The position numbers and the translations under genes are program-made. DNA of 64,000 nt from Murimonas intestini (lineage in GTDB: Bacteria > Bacillota > Clostridia > Lachnospirales > Lachnospiraceae): NCBI GenBank assembly GCA_003148945.1, contig QGGY01000009.1:62001-126000 (forward strand), read 5' to 3'. Of this stretch, positions 35,003-42,748 are shown one piece after another (positions within the stretch are counted from its first letter, which is position 1; each line of letters begins with the position of its first letter). Under the pieces are notes generated by a model. It ran no database searches. It had not been told where the DNA came from and was given only the letters and a program-made list of their open reading frames with translations.

Positions 35003-35827
35003 ATGAGAAAGAAAAAGAAAATTACAGGAGCCTTGATAACACTGCTTGCGGTGGTTCTGCTGTTCATCACATTTTATCCGTTTTGTATGCTCCTGTTCGG
35101 TTCATTAAAGAATAAAATGCAGCTTGTAGACAACCCGTGGTTCTTTACAATGCCAATGTACTTTCACAATTATGAGGTTGCAGCATCACAGATCATGCGG
35201 CCGATCTTCAATTCTTTTGTTGTGACTGGAGTCGGGATCGTACTCACAGTGCTGTTTTCAGCCCTGGCAGCTTACGCGATAGCCCATTCAGATGTGCCGG
35301 GGAAAAAGATATTTTATTTTTACATCATATCCCTGCTGATGGTTCCGGGGTTTGTCATTCTGATACCGCAGTTTCTTGTGGTCAGGGATATGCATCTTTA
35401 CAATACTTACCTGGGGCAGATACTGCCGCCCACTGCTAACAATGTGGCAATGGGAGTCATGCTGATGACGACCTTCTTCAAAGCGATACCGGGCAGTGTG
35501 ATCGAGTCCGCCCAGGTAGAAGGCTGCGGACCTGTGCAGATGTTTTCAAGGATCATTATGCCCCTGTCCAAACCGATCATGGCAACTGTTTCCATTACAA
35601 CCGGGCTGAATTTATGGAATAATTACATGTGGCCCCTTATCATCACAAACGGTAAAGATGTCATGCCTGTAATCGTATCTATTACAAGGCTGACTGCGTC
35701 TATAAGCGAGGGCAACGGCCCGCTGTTTGCGGCTTATGTAATAGCCGCCATCCCAATCCTGATTTTATTCGCGTTTGCTTCTAAGCAGTTTATAAGCGGT
35801 TTGACAGCTGGCGCGGTAAAAGGTTAA
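35003..35827 (+). CDS. ABC sugar permease (MalG-type), locus C
   Basis: 274 residues. Basic start MRKKKKITG, about six membrane segments, EAA loop ESAQVEGCGPVQMFSRIIMP and C-terminal LTAGAVKG. GGAGGATATTATCA precedes the ATG, and the gap to the first permease is 18 nt. It is the channel partner for the preceding subunit. Confidence 0.9.
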   Translation: MRKKKKITGALITLLAVVLLFITFYPFCMLLFGSLKNKMQLVDNPWFFTMPMYFHNYEVAASQIMRPIFNSFVVTGVGIVLTVLFSALAAYAIAHSDVPGKKIFYFYIISLLMVPGFVILIPQFLVVRDMHLYNTYLGQILPPTANNVAMGVMLMTTFFKAIPGSVIESAQVEGCGPVQMFSRIIMPLSKPIMATVSITTGLNLWNNYMWPLIITNGKDVMPVIVSITRLTASISEGNGPLFAAYVIAAIPILILFAFASKQFISGLTAGAVKG

Positions 35828-35854
35828 TATGAAAAAGAGAACGGAGGAAGAAAA

Positions 35855-37351
35855 ATGAAACAGAAGAAAATGAACAGAGCATTAGGTATCTGCATGGCGG
35901 CAGTATTGGCCGGAGGTGCATTAGGCTGCGGAAACAGTGCGACAGCAGCAGGCGGCAGTGACACAGCCAAAAAGCAAATTACGGAAAAGGATATTACAAA
36001 GCAGGCGGATTCATCTGTTGATATCTCAGGAACTACGATCCGTTTCGCATCCAGTTCACTTAAGGATGAAGCGACACAGGCAGTCTGGGACCAGATACTG
36101 GAGACATATAAAGAGAAGAGCGGCGTCACGGTGGAGATGGAGAATTTCGAAAATGCGGAATTCAGGACATGGATCACCACACAGCACGCAGCAAATAATG
36201 CCCCCGAAGTATTTGACCTGAATTACAGCTGGGCATGGGAAGATTATAATAAAGGATATCTGATCGACTTTAATGATTATCTGGACACAACGAATCCTTA
36301 CAATGGGGATAAGGTCCTGAAAGATACAATGTCAGACATTCTGCTCCAGCAGGCTGTGAACCCGGACAACGGAACTATGCCGGGCATCCCTGGCAGAGTG
36401 CTGGGAGTAAAGATCATCTATAATAAGACAATGCTGAATGATGCAGGTGTGACAGAACTGCCAAAGACATATACGGAATTTATTGATGCCTGCAAGAAGC
36501 TTCAGGATAAAGGATATGTGCCGTTTGGATTTGCAAATGCAAAGGTTAATGATGCACATATGAACTGGTGGCTGCACAACTTTGTGTCTCAGATGGACGC
36601 AGAGCTCAGGGCTGAAATGGATATGAACGGCGACGGATTTGTGGCAAAGAATGAGCTGGTGGCAGCTACGGACAAGGGACTTATTGATTTTACTAAATCT
36701 CCGTTTAAGGATGGAATTGAGATCCTGAAGGATTTCTCTACATACTGGAATTCTGATTTCAACAGCACAGATCAGACAGGAGCAGTAGATCTCTGGCTTT
36801 CAGGCAAGGTGGCTATGACTACTGTCGGCAGTTTCCAGGCAAACCTGCTGACCGAGCTGGAAGGCCTTGACTATGAATACGGCCTGATGCAGCTGCCGGT
36901 TCTGACAACAGACGACTATCCCCAGGTGACAGGCAAATCCCTGAATAACGGCGGACGTCTTGTGGATGTCTATGCGGTTACAAAGGTAGATGATCCTGTT
37001 AAACAGGCAGCGGCAGTTGATTTCGTGAAGTATCTGCTTTCACCGGAAGTATTAAATGTCCTCATGGATGAGTTTCTTGTAATCCCGCCATTAAAAGACA
37101 TGGAGCTGTCAGAAAAGCTGGCAGGATGGCTCACTACAGATACAGAGGATTTCCTTCATGCCAATTACTTCGGCTATGCAACTTCAAAGGAATTCACAGA
37201 TTTCCAGGTACTGAGCAGCCAGGTATATCTCACAGACGACATGGATCTGGAAGAATATACAAGCGAGCTGAATACAGAGTGGCAGAGTATGTGTGAGAAT
37301 GCAAAGATTGAAAACGACTGGTCAGAGGAAAACGGTTATGGCACAAAATAG
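35855..37351 (+). CDS. Lipoprotein solute-binding protein with EF-hand-like loop, locus C
   Basis: 498 residues. The signal peptide ends with a lipobox-like ALGC (Cys near residue 25), so it is probably lipid-anchored outside. The fold is that of type-1 carbohydrate-binding proteins. Residues 256-267 read DMNGDGFVAKNE, matching all key positions of an EF-hand calcium loop (D1, N3, D5, G6, hydrophobic 8, E12). Calcium loops are known in alginate-binding AlgQ proteins and galactose-binding protein; a calcium-stabilised binding site here is inference. It overlaps the sulfatase gene by 14 nt, hinting that the ligand is a sulfated saccharide. Confidence 0.88.
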   Translation: MKQKKMNRALGICMAAVLAGGALGCGNSATAAGGSDTAKKQITEKDITKQADSSVDISGTTIRFASSSLKDEATQAVWDQILETYKEKSGVTVEMENFENAEFRTWITTQHAANNAPEVFDLNYSWAWEDYNKGYLIDFNDYLDTTNPYNGDKVLKDTMSDILLQQAVNPDNGTMPGIPGRVLGVKIIYNKTMLNDAGVTELPKTYTEFIDACKKLQDKGYVPFGFANAKVNDAHMNWWLHNFVSQMDAELRAEMDMNGDGFVAKNELVAATDKGLIDFTKSPFKDGIEILKDFSTYWNSDFNSTDQTGAVDLWLSGKVAMTTVGSFQANLLTELEGLDYEYGLMQLPVLTTDDYPQVTGKSLNNGGRLVDVYAVTKVDDPVKQAAAVDFVKYLLSPEVLNVLMDEFLVIPPLKDMELSEKLAGWLTTDTEDFLHANYFGYATSKEFTDFQVLSSQVYLTDDMDLEEYTSELNTEWQSMCENAKIENDWSEENGYGTK

Positions 37352-38765
37352 TTACAATCTGCTGATCATCACGCCTGACCAGATGCGGGCCGATTATATG
37401 GGGTGCTACGGGCACCCCACGATCGGTACAAGGCATCTGGATGCTTTGGCAAAAGAGGGAATCAGGTTTGACAGCTGTTACTGTGCGGCCCCCCTGTGCG
37501 GGCCAAGCAGGATCAGCTTTGCCACGTCAACTTATTTCAGTGAGCACAATCACCGCAATTATGGAGCAACAGTCAGCCCGGATGTGCCAAACCTGGTATC
37601 AGCTCTTAAAAGGGAAGGCTACAGGACTGGCATGTTCGGTAAAAATCATCTGTTTACTTATGAGCGCCTGCCGGAGCTTTGGGATGAGCTGGATGAGATC
37701 TGCCTGGGGAACTGTGATGACCATGAGAAATATGTACACGCCTTCAGTTCATTTACTATGGAGGAAGACCATCCGTATCATATTACCGGACGGCTGACAG
37801 ATGAGACAGTTGATTTCATACGCAGGCAGGAATCGCCGTTTATCGCCTGGGTAAATTACCAGGATCCTCACCCGGCATTTGCCTGTCCCAAGCCATATGA
37901 TACATTGTTTAAGCCTGAAGACGTGGTTCTTGACAGATCCTATTATGACTACGATAAGAGCAGGGAACCGGTGAGGTGCCAGGTGTGGCGTGAACATTCC
38001 AGGATGGATCTGTGTACGGAAGAGGATATGAAAAAGGCCGCGGCGGCATATATGGGCCAGATACGGTATGTGGATGACATGGTGGGCAGGCTGATGGAGA
38101 CTCTGAAGGAAACAGGACATGATAAAGACACGATAGTTCTGTTTTTTTCCGATCACGGAGAGCTTTTGGGAAACCATAGCATGACGCACAAGATCCCTGT
38201 ATTCTATGAATGTCTGTCCAGAATCCCGGTTATCATACGCCATCCCGAGGGTATTGGAGCAGGCATGACTTTTGAAGGGCTGGCTGAAGAGGTAGACTTA
38301 GCGCCTACGATCCTGGAATTTATGGGAATAGCGGCGCCGCCTACCATGGTTGGTATCTCCTGGGCCAAAAGCATAGAATGCGGCCATACAGGCAGGGATG
38401 CAGGAAGGGAAACGGCACTGTGCGAAGCCGGAATAGCGGTTCCTACATTGAAAACACCTGTGGAAGGGCTGGAACTAAAAGCGCCTTTCGCACCAACATC
38501 ATATGGCTGCGGCTCCATGCTCCGAAAGGGAGATTACAAGCTGTCCATCTATGCTGATGACTGCTGTGAACTCTATGATCTGTCCCGGGATCCCGGGGAG
38601 ATACATAATCTGTACGGCATGGCAGAGTACTCTGCCGTACAGCAGGAAATGACACTTGAACTGCTCAAAAGAGTCATGAGCGTTAAAGTGAGGGATACGG
38701 GAAAAATGGAATGGGACTATGCAGAGTATCCTGTGGATGTAAGGGAAGAGCCATTGGAAAAATGA
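37338..38765 (+). CDS. Cysteine-type sulfatase, cytoplasmic
   Basis: 475 residues, no signal peptide. Alkaline-phosphatase-superfamily sulfatase: metal ligand Asp14 in ITPDQMRADYMGCYG, then C-x-P-S-R (Cys54 of LCGPSRISF), which must be converted to formylglycine. The late metal site is in FFSDHGELLGNH. The Cys form (not Ser) can be matured by the anaerobic sulfatase-maturing radical SAM enzyme; none is in this window. The ATG at 37338 lies within the end of the binding-protein gene, with AGAGGAAAACGG upstream. It probably removes sulfate from an imported sugar. Confidence 0.93.
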   Translation: MAQNSYNLLIITPDQMRADYMGCYGHPTIGTRHLDALAKEGIRFDSCYCAAPLCGPSRISFATSTYFSEHNHRNYGATVSPDVPNLVSALKREGYRTGMFGKNHLFTYERLPELWDELDEICLGNCDDHEKYVHAFSSFTMEEDHPYHITGRLTDETVDFIRRQESPFIAWVNYQDPHPAFACPKPYDTLFKPEDVVLDRSYYDYDKSREPVRCQVWREHSRMDLCTEEDMKKAAAAYMGQIRYVDDMVGRLMETLKETGHDKDTIVLFFSDHGELLGNHSMTHKIPVFYECLSRIPVIIRHPEGIGAGMTFEGLAEEVDLAPTILEFMGIAAPPTMVGISWAKSIECGHTGRDAGRETALCEAGIAVPTLKTPVEGLELKAPFAPTSYGCGSMLRKGDYKLSIYADDCCELYDLSRDPGEIHNLYGMAEYSAVQQEMTLELLKRVMSVKVRDTGKMEWDYAEYPVDVREEPLEK

Positions 38766-38780
38766 CATAAAGAGAAACGA

Positions 38781-38810
38781 AAAGAGGACACTGCCGTGGT
38801 GTCCTCTTTT
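38781..38810. terminator. Bidirectional terminator, sulfatase/Nif11 peptide
   Basis: AAAGAGGACAC-TGCCGTG-GTGTCCTCTTT, an 11-bp perfect stem with T-rich ends on both strands, between the convergent sulfatase and Nif11-like genes. Confidence 0.85.
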
Positions 38811-39036
38811 AAAGCATACTGCCTCTTTTCACTCTCGAAGCAGGTGGCGCACCTATCCCTCCAGTAATTTCTTCCACGTCATCATCATCCAGGGGGAATC
38901 CCTTGAAATCCTCCATAAACTTCATAACATCTTCTTCTGTGAATCCAAGCTCGCCTGCTGCCTTCTGCAATGACTCTAGTGAATCTAAGGCCTCCAAGCG
39001 GTTTGTTTCTTTTAATTTTTGAATCAGTTCTTTCAT
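38809..39036 (-). CDS. Nif11-like leader RiPP precursor, orphan
   Basis: 75 residues. MKELIQKLKETNR to FTEEDVMKFMEDF resembles a Nif11-type leader, followed by acidic DDDDVEEITGG at 50-60, the double-Gly cleavage motif. A 15-residue tail follows: I-G-A-P-P-A-S-R-V-K-R-G-S-M-L. The tail is basic, has no Cys, and has only two Ser as modifiable residues. The start is placed at the second of two close ATGs, 7 nt from GGAAGGGAG. No lanthipeptide synthase, radical SAM enzyme, protease or exporter lies nearby, so the peptide is either modified by a distant system or a relic. An IS110 scrap lies just upstream. Confidence 0.7.
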   Translation of the reverse strand: MKELIQKLKETNRLEALDSLESLQKAAGELGFTEEDVMKFMEDFKGFPLDDDDVEEITGGIGAPPASRVKRGSML

Positions 39037-39139
39037 TTTCATTCTCCCTTCCGAAAGTTTTTGTCTGCATTGGCATTCCATCTCAACATAGCTTTGTCAT
39101 TCAGATGTCAGAGCTGATAGGATCGATTCTGTTCCGGGT

Positions 39140-39238
39140 TTGAAGCGCAAGGTCATCACCCTGCTGGATCAGGTCTTCCCGGAATACGAGAACCTCTTCA
39201 TCAACATCTTTGGCAAAACCAGACACTGGCATTCTTGA
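39140..39238 (+). pseudogene. Fragment of an IS110-family transposase
   Basis: One frame reads LKRKVITLLDQVFPEYENLF then INIFGKT and stops soon after. It matches the middle of IS110-type DEDD transposases (KRKVIxLLDQVFPEYExLFxxxFGKTS). Only about 28 codons are recognisable. No start, no catalytic residues and no ends of the element are visible, so it is a remnant. Confidence 0.65.
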
Positions 39239-39276
39239 ATAAACCTCTGCATATGAAATTTGTGATTGCAAAGACC

Positions 39277-39717
39277 TCATGCCAGATTATTTAAAAACCC
39301 ATAGATAAGCAGGTGAAAAGGTTCAAGTCCGTCCCAGATAAATCGGTTGGAATCCACATCCTTTTCACCGCAGTCGATAATTTCTGTATGGGTAAGAAGA
39401 TTTTCCAGAACTTTGTCAAGTTCTTTATAGAGGCTGGAGGGAAGTACGGCCTTCAGGCTTTTCATAGCATTACAGAACAGATCTGTATATGTGTGGGCCA
39501 GTATTTCGATGGCCAGTGAGTGCAGACCTATCTTCAGCTGTTTCCCCTCAGATGTTTCATAGTACTTTAAAATGTAACCGGCCAGCTGTTTGGAGCCGTT
39601 GCCGGGTTTTATAAGATAGTCCTTCAGTGCTTTGTCACATTTAATTCTTGCCCATTTTTCTTCGCATTGTATGGAAATGCCGTCAAAACAGGTATGCCAT
39701 TTTTCTATGCTGTTCAT
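39277..39717 (-). CDS. Hypothetical protein, 146 residues
   Basis: No family recognised. It seems a soluble, largely helical protein with charged amphipathic stretches (KALKDYLIKPGNGSKQLAGY, LYKELDKVLENLLTHTEI) and an aromatic, hydrophobic C-terminus (WDGLEPFHLLIYGFLNNLA). GGAGGTTACAA directly before the ATG supports expression. It lies between the IS110 remnant and the IclR-type gene, on the same strand as the Nif11-like peptide 240 nt further on. A link between the two is possible but not shown. Confidence 0.55.
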   Translation of the reverse strand: MNSIEKWHTCFDGISIQCEEKWARIKCDKALKDYLIKPGNGSKQLAGYILKYYETSEGKQLKIGLHSLAIEILAHTYTDLFCNAMKSLKAVLPSSLYKELDKVLENLLTHTEIIDCGEKDVDSNRFIWDGLEPFHLLIYGFLNNLA

Positions 39718-39753
39718 TTGTAACCTCCATTGTAACTATTCAGCTGATTATGT

Positions 39754-40527
39754 TTAGAAATGTGTCCAGTCGTTTGAGGCAAGCAGCATTTCTATTTTGA
39801 TCTGTGCTTGCTTCAGCAGACCTATTATCATGGCCTCCTTCTCGGGAGAATAGCGGAATACGGGTACAGCTACGCTGAGCGCGGCCCGTACCAGCCCGTT
39901 CTTATGGATGGGGATGGCCACACATTGGATAAACTGAGTTGATTCTTCCTTCTCAAAGGCGATTCCCTGAGCTTTGATCACCTGCAGCTGCTGATACAGG
40001 ACAGACAGGTCTGTTATGGTGTTTGGTGTCAGTAAAGTAAGTGGTTCCGGATATAACTGCCTGAGTTCTTCAAGAGTCTTATCTGAGAGCAGGGCTTTGC
40101 CTATCCCTGAACTGTAGGCGGGCAGCTTTTTGCCGGGGGTGACCATCCTCAGGGATTCAGGGGAATCCACCTTAAAGACATAAAATACATCTCCGTCAAT
40201 GAGTTCGCCAAAAAAGCATGTCTCTCTGCACTGGGCAGTAATAGAGTTCATCAATTCCAGAATTGAAGCATTTACTGAATCACCCTGTATATAGCAGCTT
40301 CCAAGCTCATATGTCTTGTAGCCCATGGTGTATTTACCGCTTTGCTGGTTCATGGAAATCATCTTATTTTCGCAAAGTGTATGGATGATAGGAAAAAGGC
40401 TGCTTTTAGGCGCGCCGAGGCGGGCAGCCAGTTCAGTAAGTGACAGGCCTGCATTTCCGCTCTGTGCGATGTTTTCTAATATATCAATTACCCTCTGTGT
40501 AGAGCGGTGTCTATCCTTTGTTTCCAT
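39754..40527 (-). CDS. IclR-family transcriptional regulator of the galactonate locus
   Basis: 257 residues. N-terminal winged helix (STQRVIDILENIAQSGNAGL, LTELAARLGAPKSSLFPIIHTL), then an IclR ligand-binding domain (residues about 80-250) with the YSSGIGKALLSDKTLEEL core. ATG at 40527 is favoured: GGAGGT precedes it by 4 nt. It is transcribed after dgoA and dgoK, 168 nt from dgoK. Two matching 34-nt elements over the divergent dgo promoters are its likely operators. By analogy with sugar-acid IclR/KdgR regulators, the inducer is probably galactonate or 2-keto-3-deoxygalactonate. Confidence 0.88.
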   Translation of the reverse strand: METKDRHRSTQRVIDILENIAQSGNAGLSLTELAARLGAPKSSLFPIIHTLCENKMISMNQQSGKYTMGYKTYELGSCYIQGDSVNASILELMNSITAQCRETCFFGELIDGDVFYVFKVDSPESLRMVTPGKKLPAYSSGIGKALLSDKTLEELRQLYPEPLTLLTPNTITDLSVLYQQLQVIKAQGIAFEKEESTQFIQCVAIPIHKNGLVRAALSVAVPVFRYSPEKEAMIIGLLKQAQIKIEMLLASNDWTHF

Positions 40528-40579
40528 AGGGACCTCCATTGTTCCGCGCGTGAAGCTTCCCGCATCTGCGCGGTACGTT

Positions 40580-40622
40580 TTTAGCGGGCCGGAAATAGTT
40601 CTTAAATTACCGGCCCGCTAAA
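40580..40622. repeat. Strong 13-bp inverted repeat, dgoK-iclR gap
   Basis: TTTAGCGGGCCGG and CCGGCCCGCTAAA form a perfect 13-bp stem with a 17-nt A/T-rich loop, between dgoK and the IclR gene. There is no T-run on the 3' side of either strand, so it is not a standard terminator; it could still uncouple the two genes' transcript levels. Confidence 0.6.
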
Positions 40623-40641
40623 TAGTATAACATAATTGCAC

Positions 40642-40668
40642 GTAACTGTGAAGGCACTGAACAGTTAC
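40642..40668. repeat. 27-nt GTAACTGT...ACAGTTAC inverted repeat
   Basis: Perfect 8-base arms around an 11-nt spacer. Same unit as at 3826-3852 (24 of 27 identical). A half copy GTAACTATTCAGCTG lies at 39732. Confidence 0.6.
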
Positions 40669-40694
40669 AAAATAATTAAAATACCTGGTGATAG

Positions 40695-41684
40695 TTACGC
40701 GTCTTCCTGACCGCTTATGCAGAGAAAACCTCTGGCGGAATAGGGAATATCCGTTTTATGTATGGGCATAAACGGAAGGTCAGGATAATATTTCTCAAAT
40801 AATGCGTGAAATACATCAATACTCTGGGAATTCCCATATACGGCCAGTATGGGGGACTCCGTATTATCCAATGCGTCAGTCACGGCTTTTACTACACCGC
40901 CATTTAAGATCCCTTCAAAAAAGGAATGACGTTCATCGACGGTGGCAGGCAGGAAAAGTTCCATTGTGCGCACTGTGTATAAAGCCCTGTTAAAGCCAAG
41001 CCGGTTCAGCAGAGAATAGCCTCTGCACACCATTTCAGGAATAACCACACCCGGCGATGTGCGCTCCGGAAGGCTGGTGGACAGAATAGTAGAGCAGGTA
41101 ACTGCCTGGTAAAGTTCTCCTGTCATGGTAGACAGGATATTTACAATACGGCCGCCTTTTATAAAGGCGATCTGGGTATGGCTGCCTGGCATTATGAGGA
41201 CACTGTTCTCATTCAGGACCGGATATTCATCCAGAATGCCAAAAATCTCTGTCTCCTCACCGCGCATAGTATTCACAGAATAAAAGTTGTCAATATTTAC
41301 CGTGCCCTCCGCAGGCAGAGTTTTTACCCCGGGGATAATGCAAAGTTCCCGCCTGAAGACCAGCGGTTCATAGTACATGGCTATGCTGCCCTTTAACGTG
41401 CCAAGACCCACAGGTACAGGCAGATGCGGGAGTTCCGTAATTCCAGTTGGTGATGAGACCATACCGGACATCCATATGCTGCCTATATCTTCTGAGGATA
41501 TTTGGCAGCTGTCAGCCAGATCCAGCATCATCTGCCGGAGGGATTTTAAGAGACAGAGGTTATTTCCAGCCAGTGCACTGTCCTTTGAGCCGACTGGTGA
41601 AGAAAGGCTGTTAAGAAGCCTGCTGCCGTCAAACAGGTATGCGCGTGTATTCGTTGTGCCTGAATCATAATATAGGTTATACAT
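40695..41684 (-). CDS. dgoK: 2-dehydro-3-deoxygalactonokinase
   Basis: 329 residues. It begins MYNLYYDSGTTNTRAYLFDG, the phosphate-1 loop of the DgoK family (PF05035), and continues with family-like MPGSHTQIAF and late SQSIDVFHALF segments. It phosphorylates 2-keto-3-deoxygalactonate with ATP. The start at 41684 lies 7 nt after the dgoA stop with GGAGTGA as ribosome site; more upstream in-frame ATGs fall inside dgoA. Adjacent aldolase and the DgoD gene across the divergent promoter complete the pathway and support the call. Confidence 0.9.
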   Translation of the reverse strand: MYNLYYDSGTTNTRAYLFDGSRLLNSLSSPVGSKDSALAGNNLCLLKSLRQMMLDLADSCQISSEDIGSIWMSGMVSSPTGITELPHLPVPVGLGTLKGSIAMYYEPLVFRRELCIIPGVKTLPAEGTVNIDNFYSVNTMRGEETEIFGILDEYPVLNENSVLIMPGSHTQIAFIKGGRIVNILSTMTGELYQAVTCSTILSTSLPERTSPGVVIPEMVCRGYSLLNRLGFNRALYTVRTMELFLPATVDERHSFFEGILNGGVVKAVTDALDNTESPILAVYGNSQSIDVFHALFEKYYPDLPFMPIHKTDIPYSARGFLCISGQEDA

Positions 41685-41691
41685 ATTTTCT

Positions 41692-42324
41692 TCACTCCGC
41701 TTCATGGACATAAATACGTGCCGCTTCTTCGATACTCTGATAATCGCCTTTTTGTATGAGTGATCTTGGTACTATCTCTGAGCCGATCCCGACACAGTAA
41801 GCCCCGGCCTGCAGAAAACTCTTAATATTTGTCAGATTGACGCCTCCTACAGCCGCCAGCGGGATATGCGGCAGAGGACCCTTTAATGCCTTGATATAGG
41901 AGGGATCTACACTGCTGACAGGGAAGAGCTTTACTATATCGGCCCCAGCGCTGTAGGCAAGGACGATCTCAGTGGGGGAGAGCGCCCCTGGTATAGAGAC
42001 CAGATCATACTTTTTAGTCAGTTCTATGACTTCTGGGTCAGTATTGGGCGAGATTATATATTCCGCTCCGGCCTGGTAAGCGTCATGTACCTGCTGAGGT
42101 GTCAGAACAGTGCCCGCTCCCACGTGGAGGCCGGGATATGTCCGGCGGATAGTTTCGATGGAATGAAGTGTATTTTCAGAAGGGCCGGCAGCATCGAAGG
42201 TTACCTCGACAAAGCGGATACCGGCATTTTCCAGGCAGCCAGCCGCTTTTACTGCCTCCTCACATGTAAGCTTTCTTAATATAGCGATAATTTTATGTGT
42301 TCCGATCAGTGATAATAAATCCAT
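41692..42324 (-). CDS. dgoA: 2-dehydro-3-deoxy-6-phosphogalactonate aldolase (KDPG-aldolase family)
   Basis: 210-residue class I aldolase of the Eda/DgoA family. The catalytic Glu lies in RFVEVTFD, GAGTVLTPQQ and ISPNTDPEV shape the pocket, and the Schiff-base Lys is in ADIVKLFP. Sequence alone cannot tell KDPG from KDPGal aldolase; adjacency to dgoK favours the galactonate form, giving pyruvate and glyceraldehyde 3-phosphate. AAAGGAGTATT precedes the ATG at 42324. First gene of the minus-strand dgo operon. Confidence 0.9.
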   Translation of the reverse strand: MDLLSLIGTHKIIAILRKLTCEEAVKAAGCLENAGIRFVEVTFDAAGPSENTLHSIETIRRTYPGLHVGAGTVLTPQQVHDAYQAGAEYIISPNTDPEVIELTKKYDLVSIPGALSPTEIVLAYSAGADIVKLFPVSSVDPSYIKALKGPLPHIPLAAVGGVNLTNIKSFLQAGAYCVGIGSEIVPRSLIQKGDYQSIEEAARIYVHEAE

Positions 42325-42423
42325 AATACTCCTTTCGCAGGATGGAGCCTGCATGGTTGTTTAGTGGTGTGCTGCAGAGCAGCGGTGACTTTAGATTGCT
42401 GCTGTAGTTATTGATTTGCGGTA

Positions 42424-42457
42424 CTTAATAAAGAAACTAGTTCGTATATAAGAATAA
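42424..42457. promoter_or_regulatory. Probable IclR operator A, over the dgoA promoter
   Basis: A 34-nt element starting CTTAATAAAGAA and containing TTCGTATATAAGAA. It is identical at 31 of 34 positions to operator B, in the same orientation. It overlaps the -10 box and start region of the dgoA promoter, as expected for a repressor site. Confidence 0.7.
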
Positions 42458-42482
42458 TAAGATCATACACGAAAAGCGTCAA
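42454..42482 (-). promoter_or_regulatory. Sigma-A promoter of dgoA-dgoK-iclR
   Basis: On the minus strand: TTGACG (42477-42482), 17-nt spacer, TATTAT (42454-42459). Start expected near 42447, about 120 nt before the dgoA ATG. Confidence 0.65.
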
Positions 42483-42550
42483 TGTGAATAATGCACAAAA
42501 ATAAACGTGAAATATTGGATATAAAAATTAAAATATATAATAAAATGTGA

Positions 42551-42579
42551 TTGACAAGAGACGAAAGCTTTTTTATAAT
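42551..42579 (+). promoter_or_regulatory. Consensus sigma-A promoter of the locus D transporter operon
   Basis: TTGACA (42551-42556), 17-nt spacer, TATAAT (42574-42579): perfect at both hexamers. Start expected near 42586, giving a leader of about 160 nt. Confidence 0.8.
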
Positions 42580-42592
42580 AAAGTCAATGGTT

Positions 42593-42626
42593 CTTAATAA
42601 AGAATATAGTTCGCATATAAGAATAA
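42593..42626. promoter_or_regulatory. Probable IclR operator B, downstream of the transporter promoter
   Basis: The 34-nt element CTTAATAAAGAA...TTCGCATATAAGAATAA begins about +7 and ends about +40 relative to the predicted start, a roadblock position. 31 of 34 bases match operator A 169 nt away. Confidence 0.7.
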
Positions 42627-42748
42627 AGGAGGCGGTGAGAGATCTACCAGAATAAAAGCTGAATTGAAGTATTTAGTAGGAAAGGCAACAGCAACGAAAA
42701 CAAAAACTATGTAATGGGAAAAATCAGAAGAACGGCAGGAGGAAGAAT

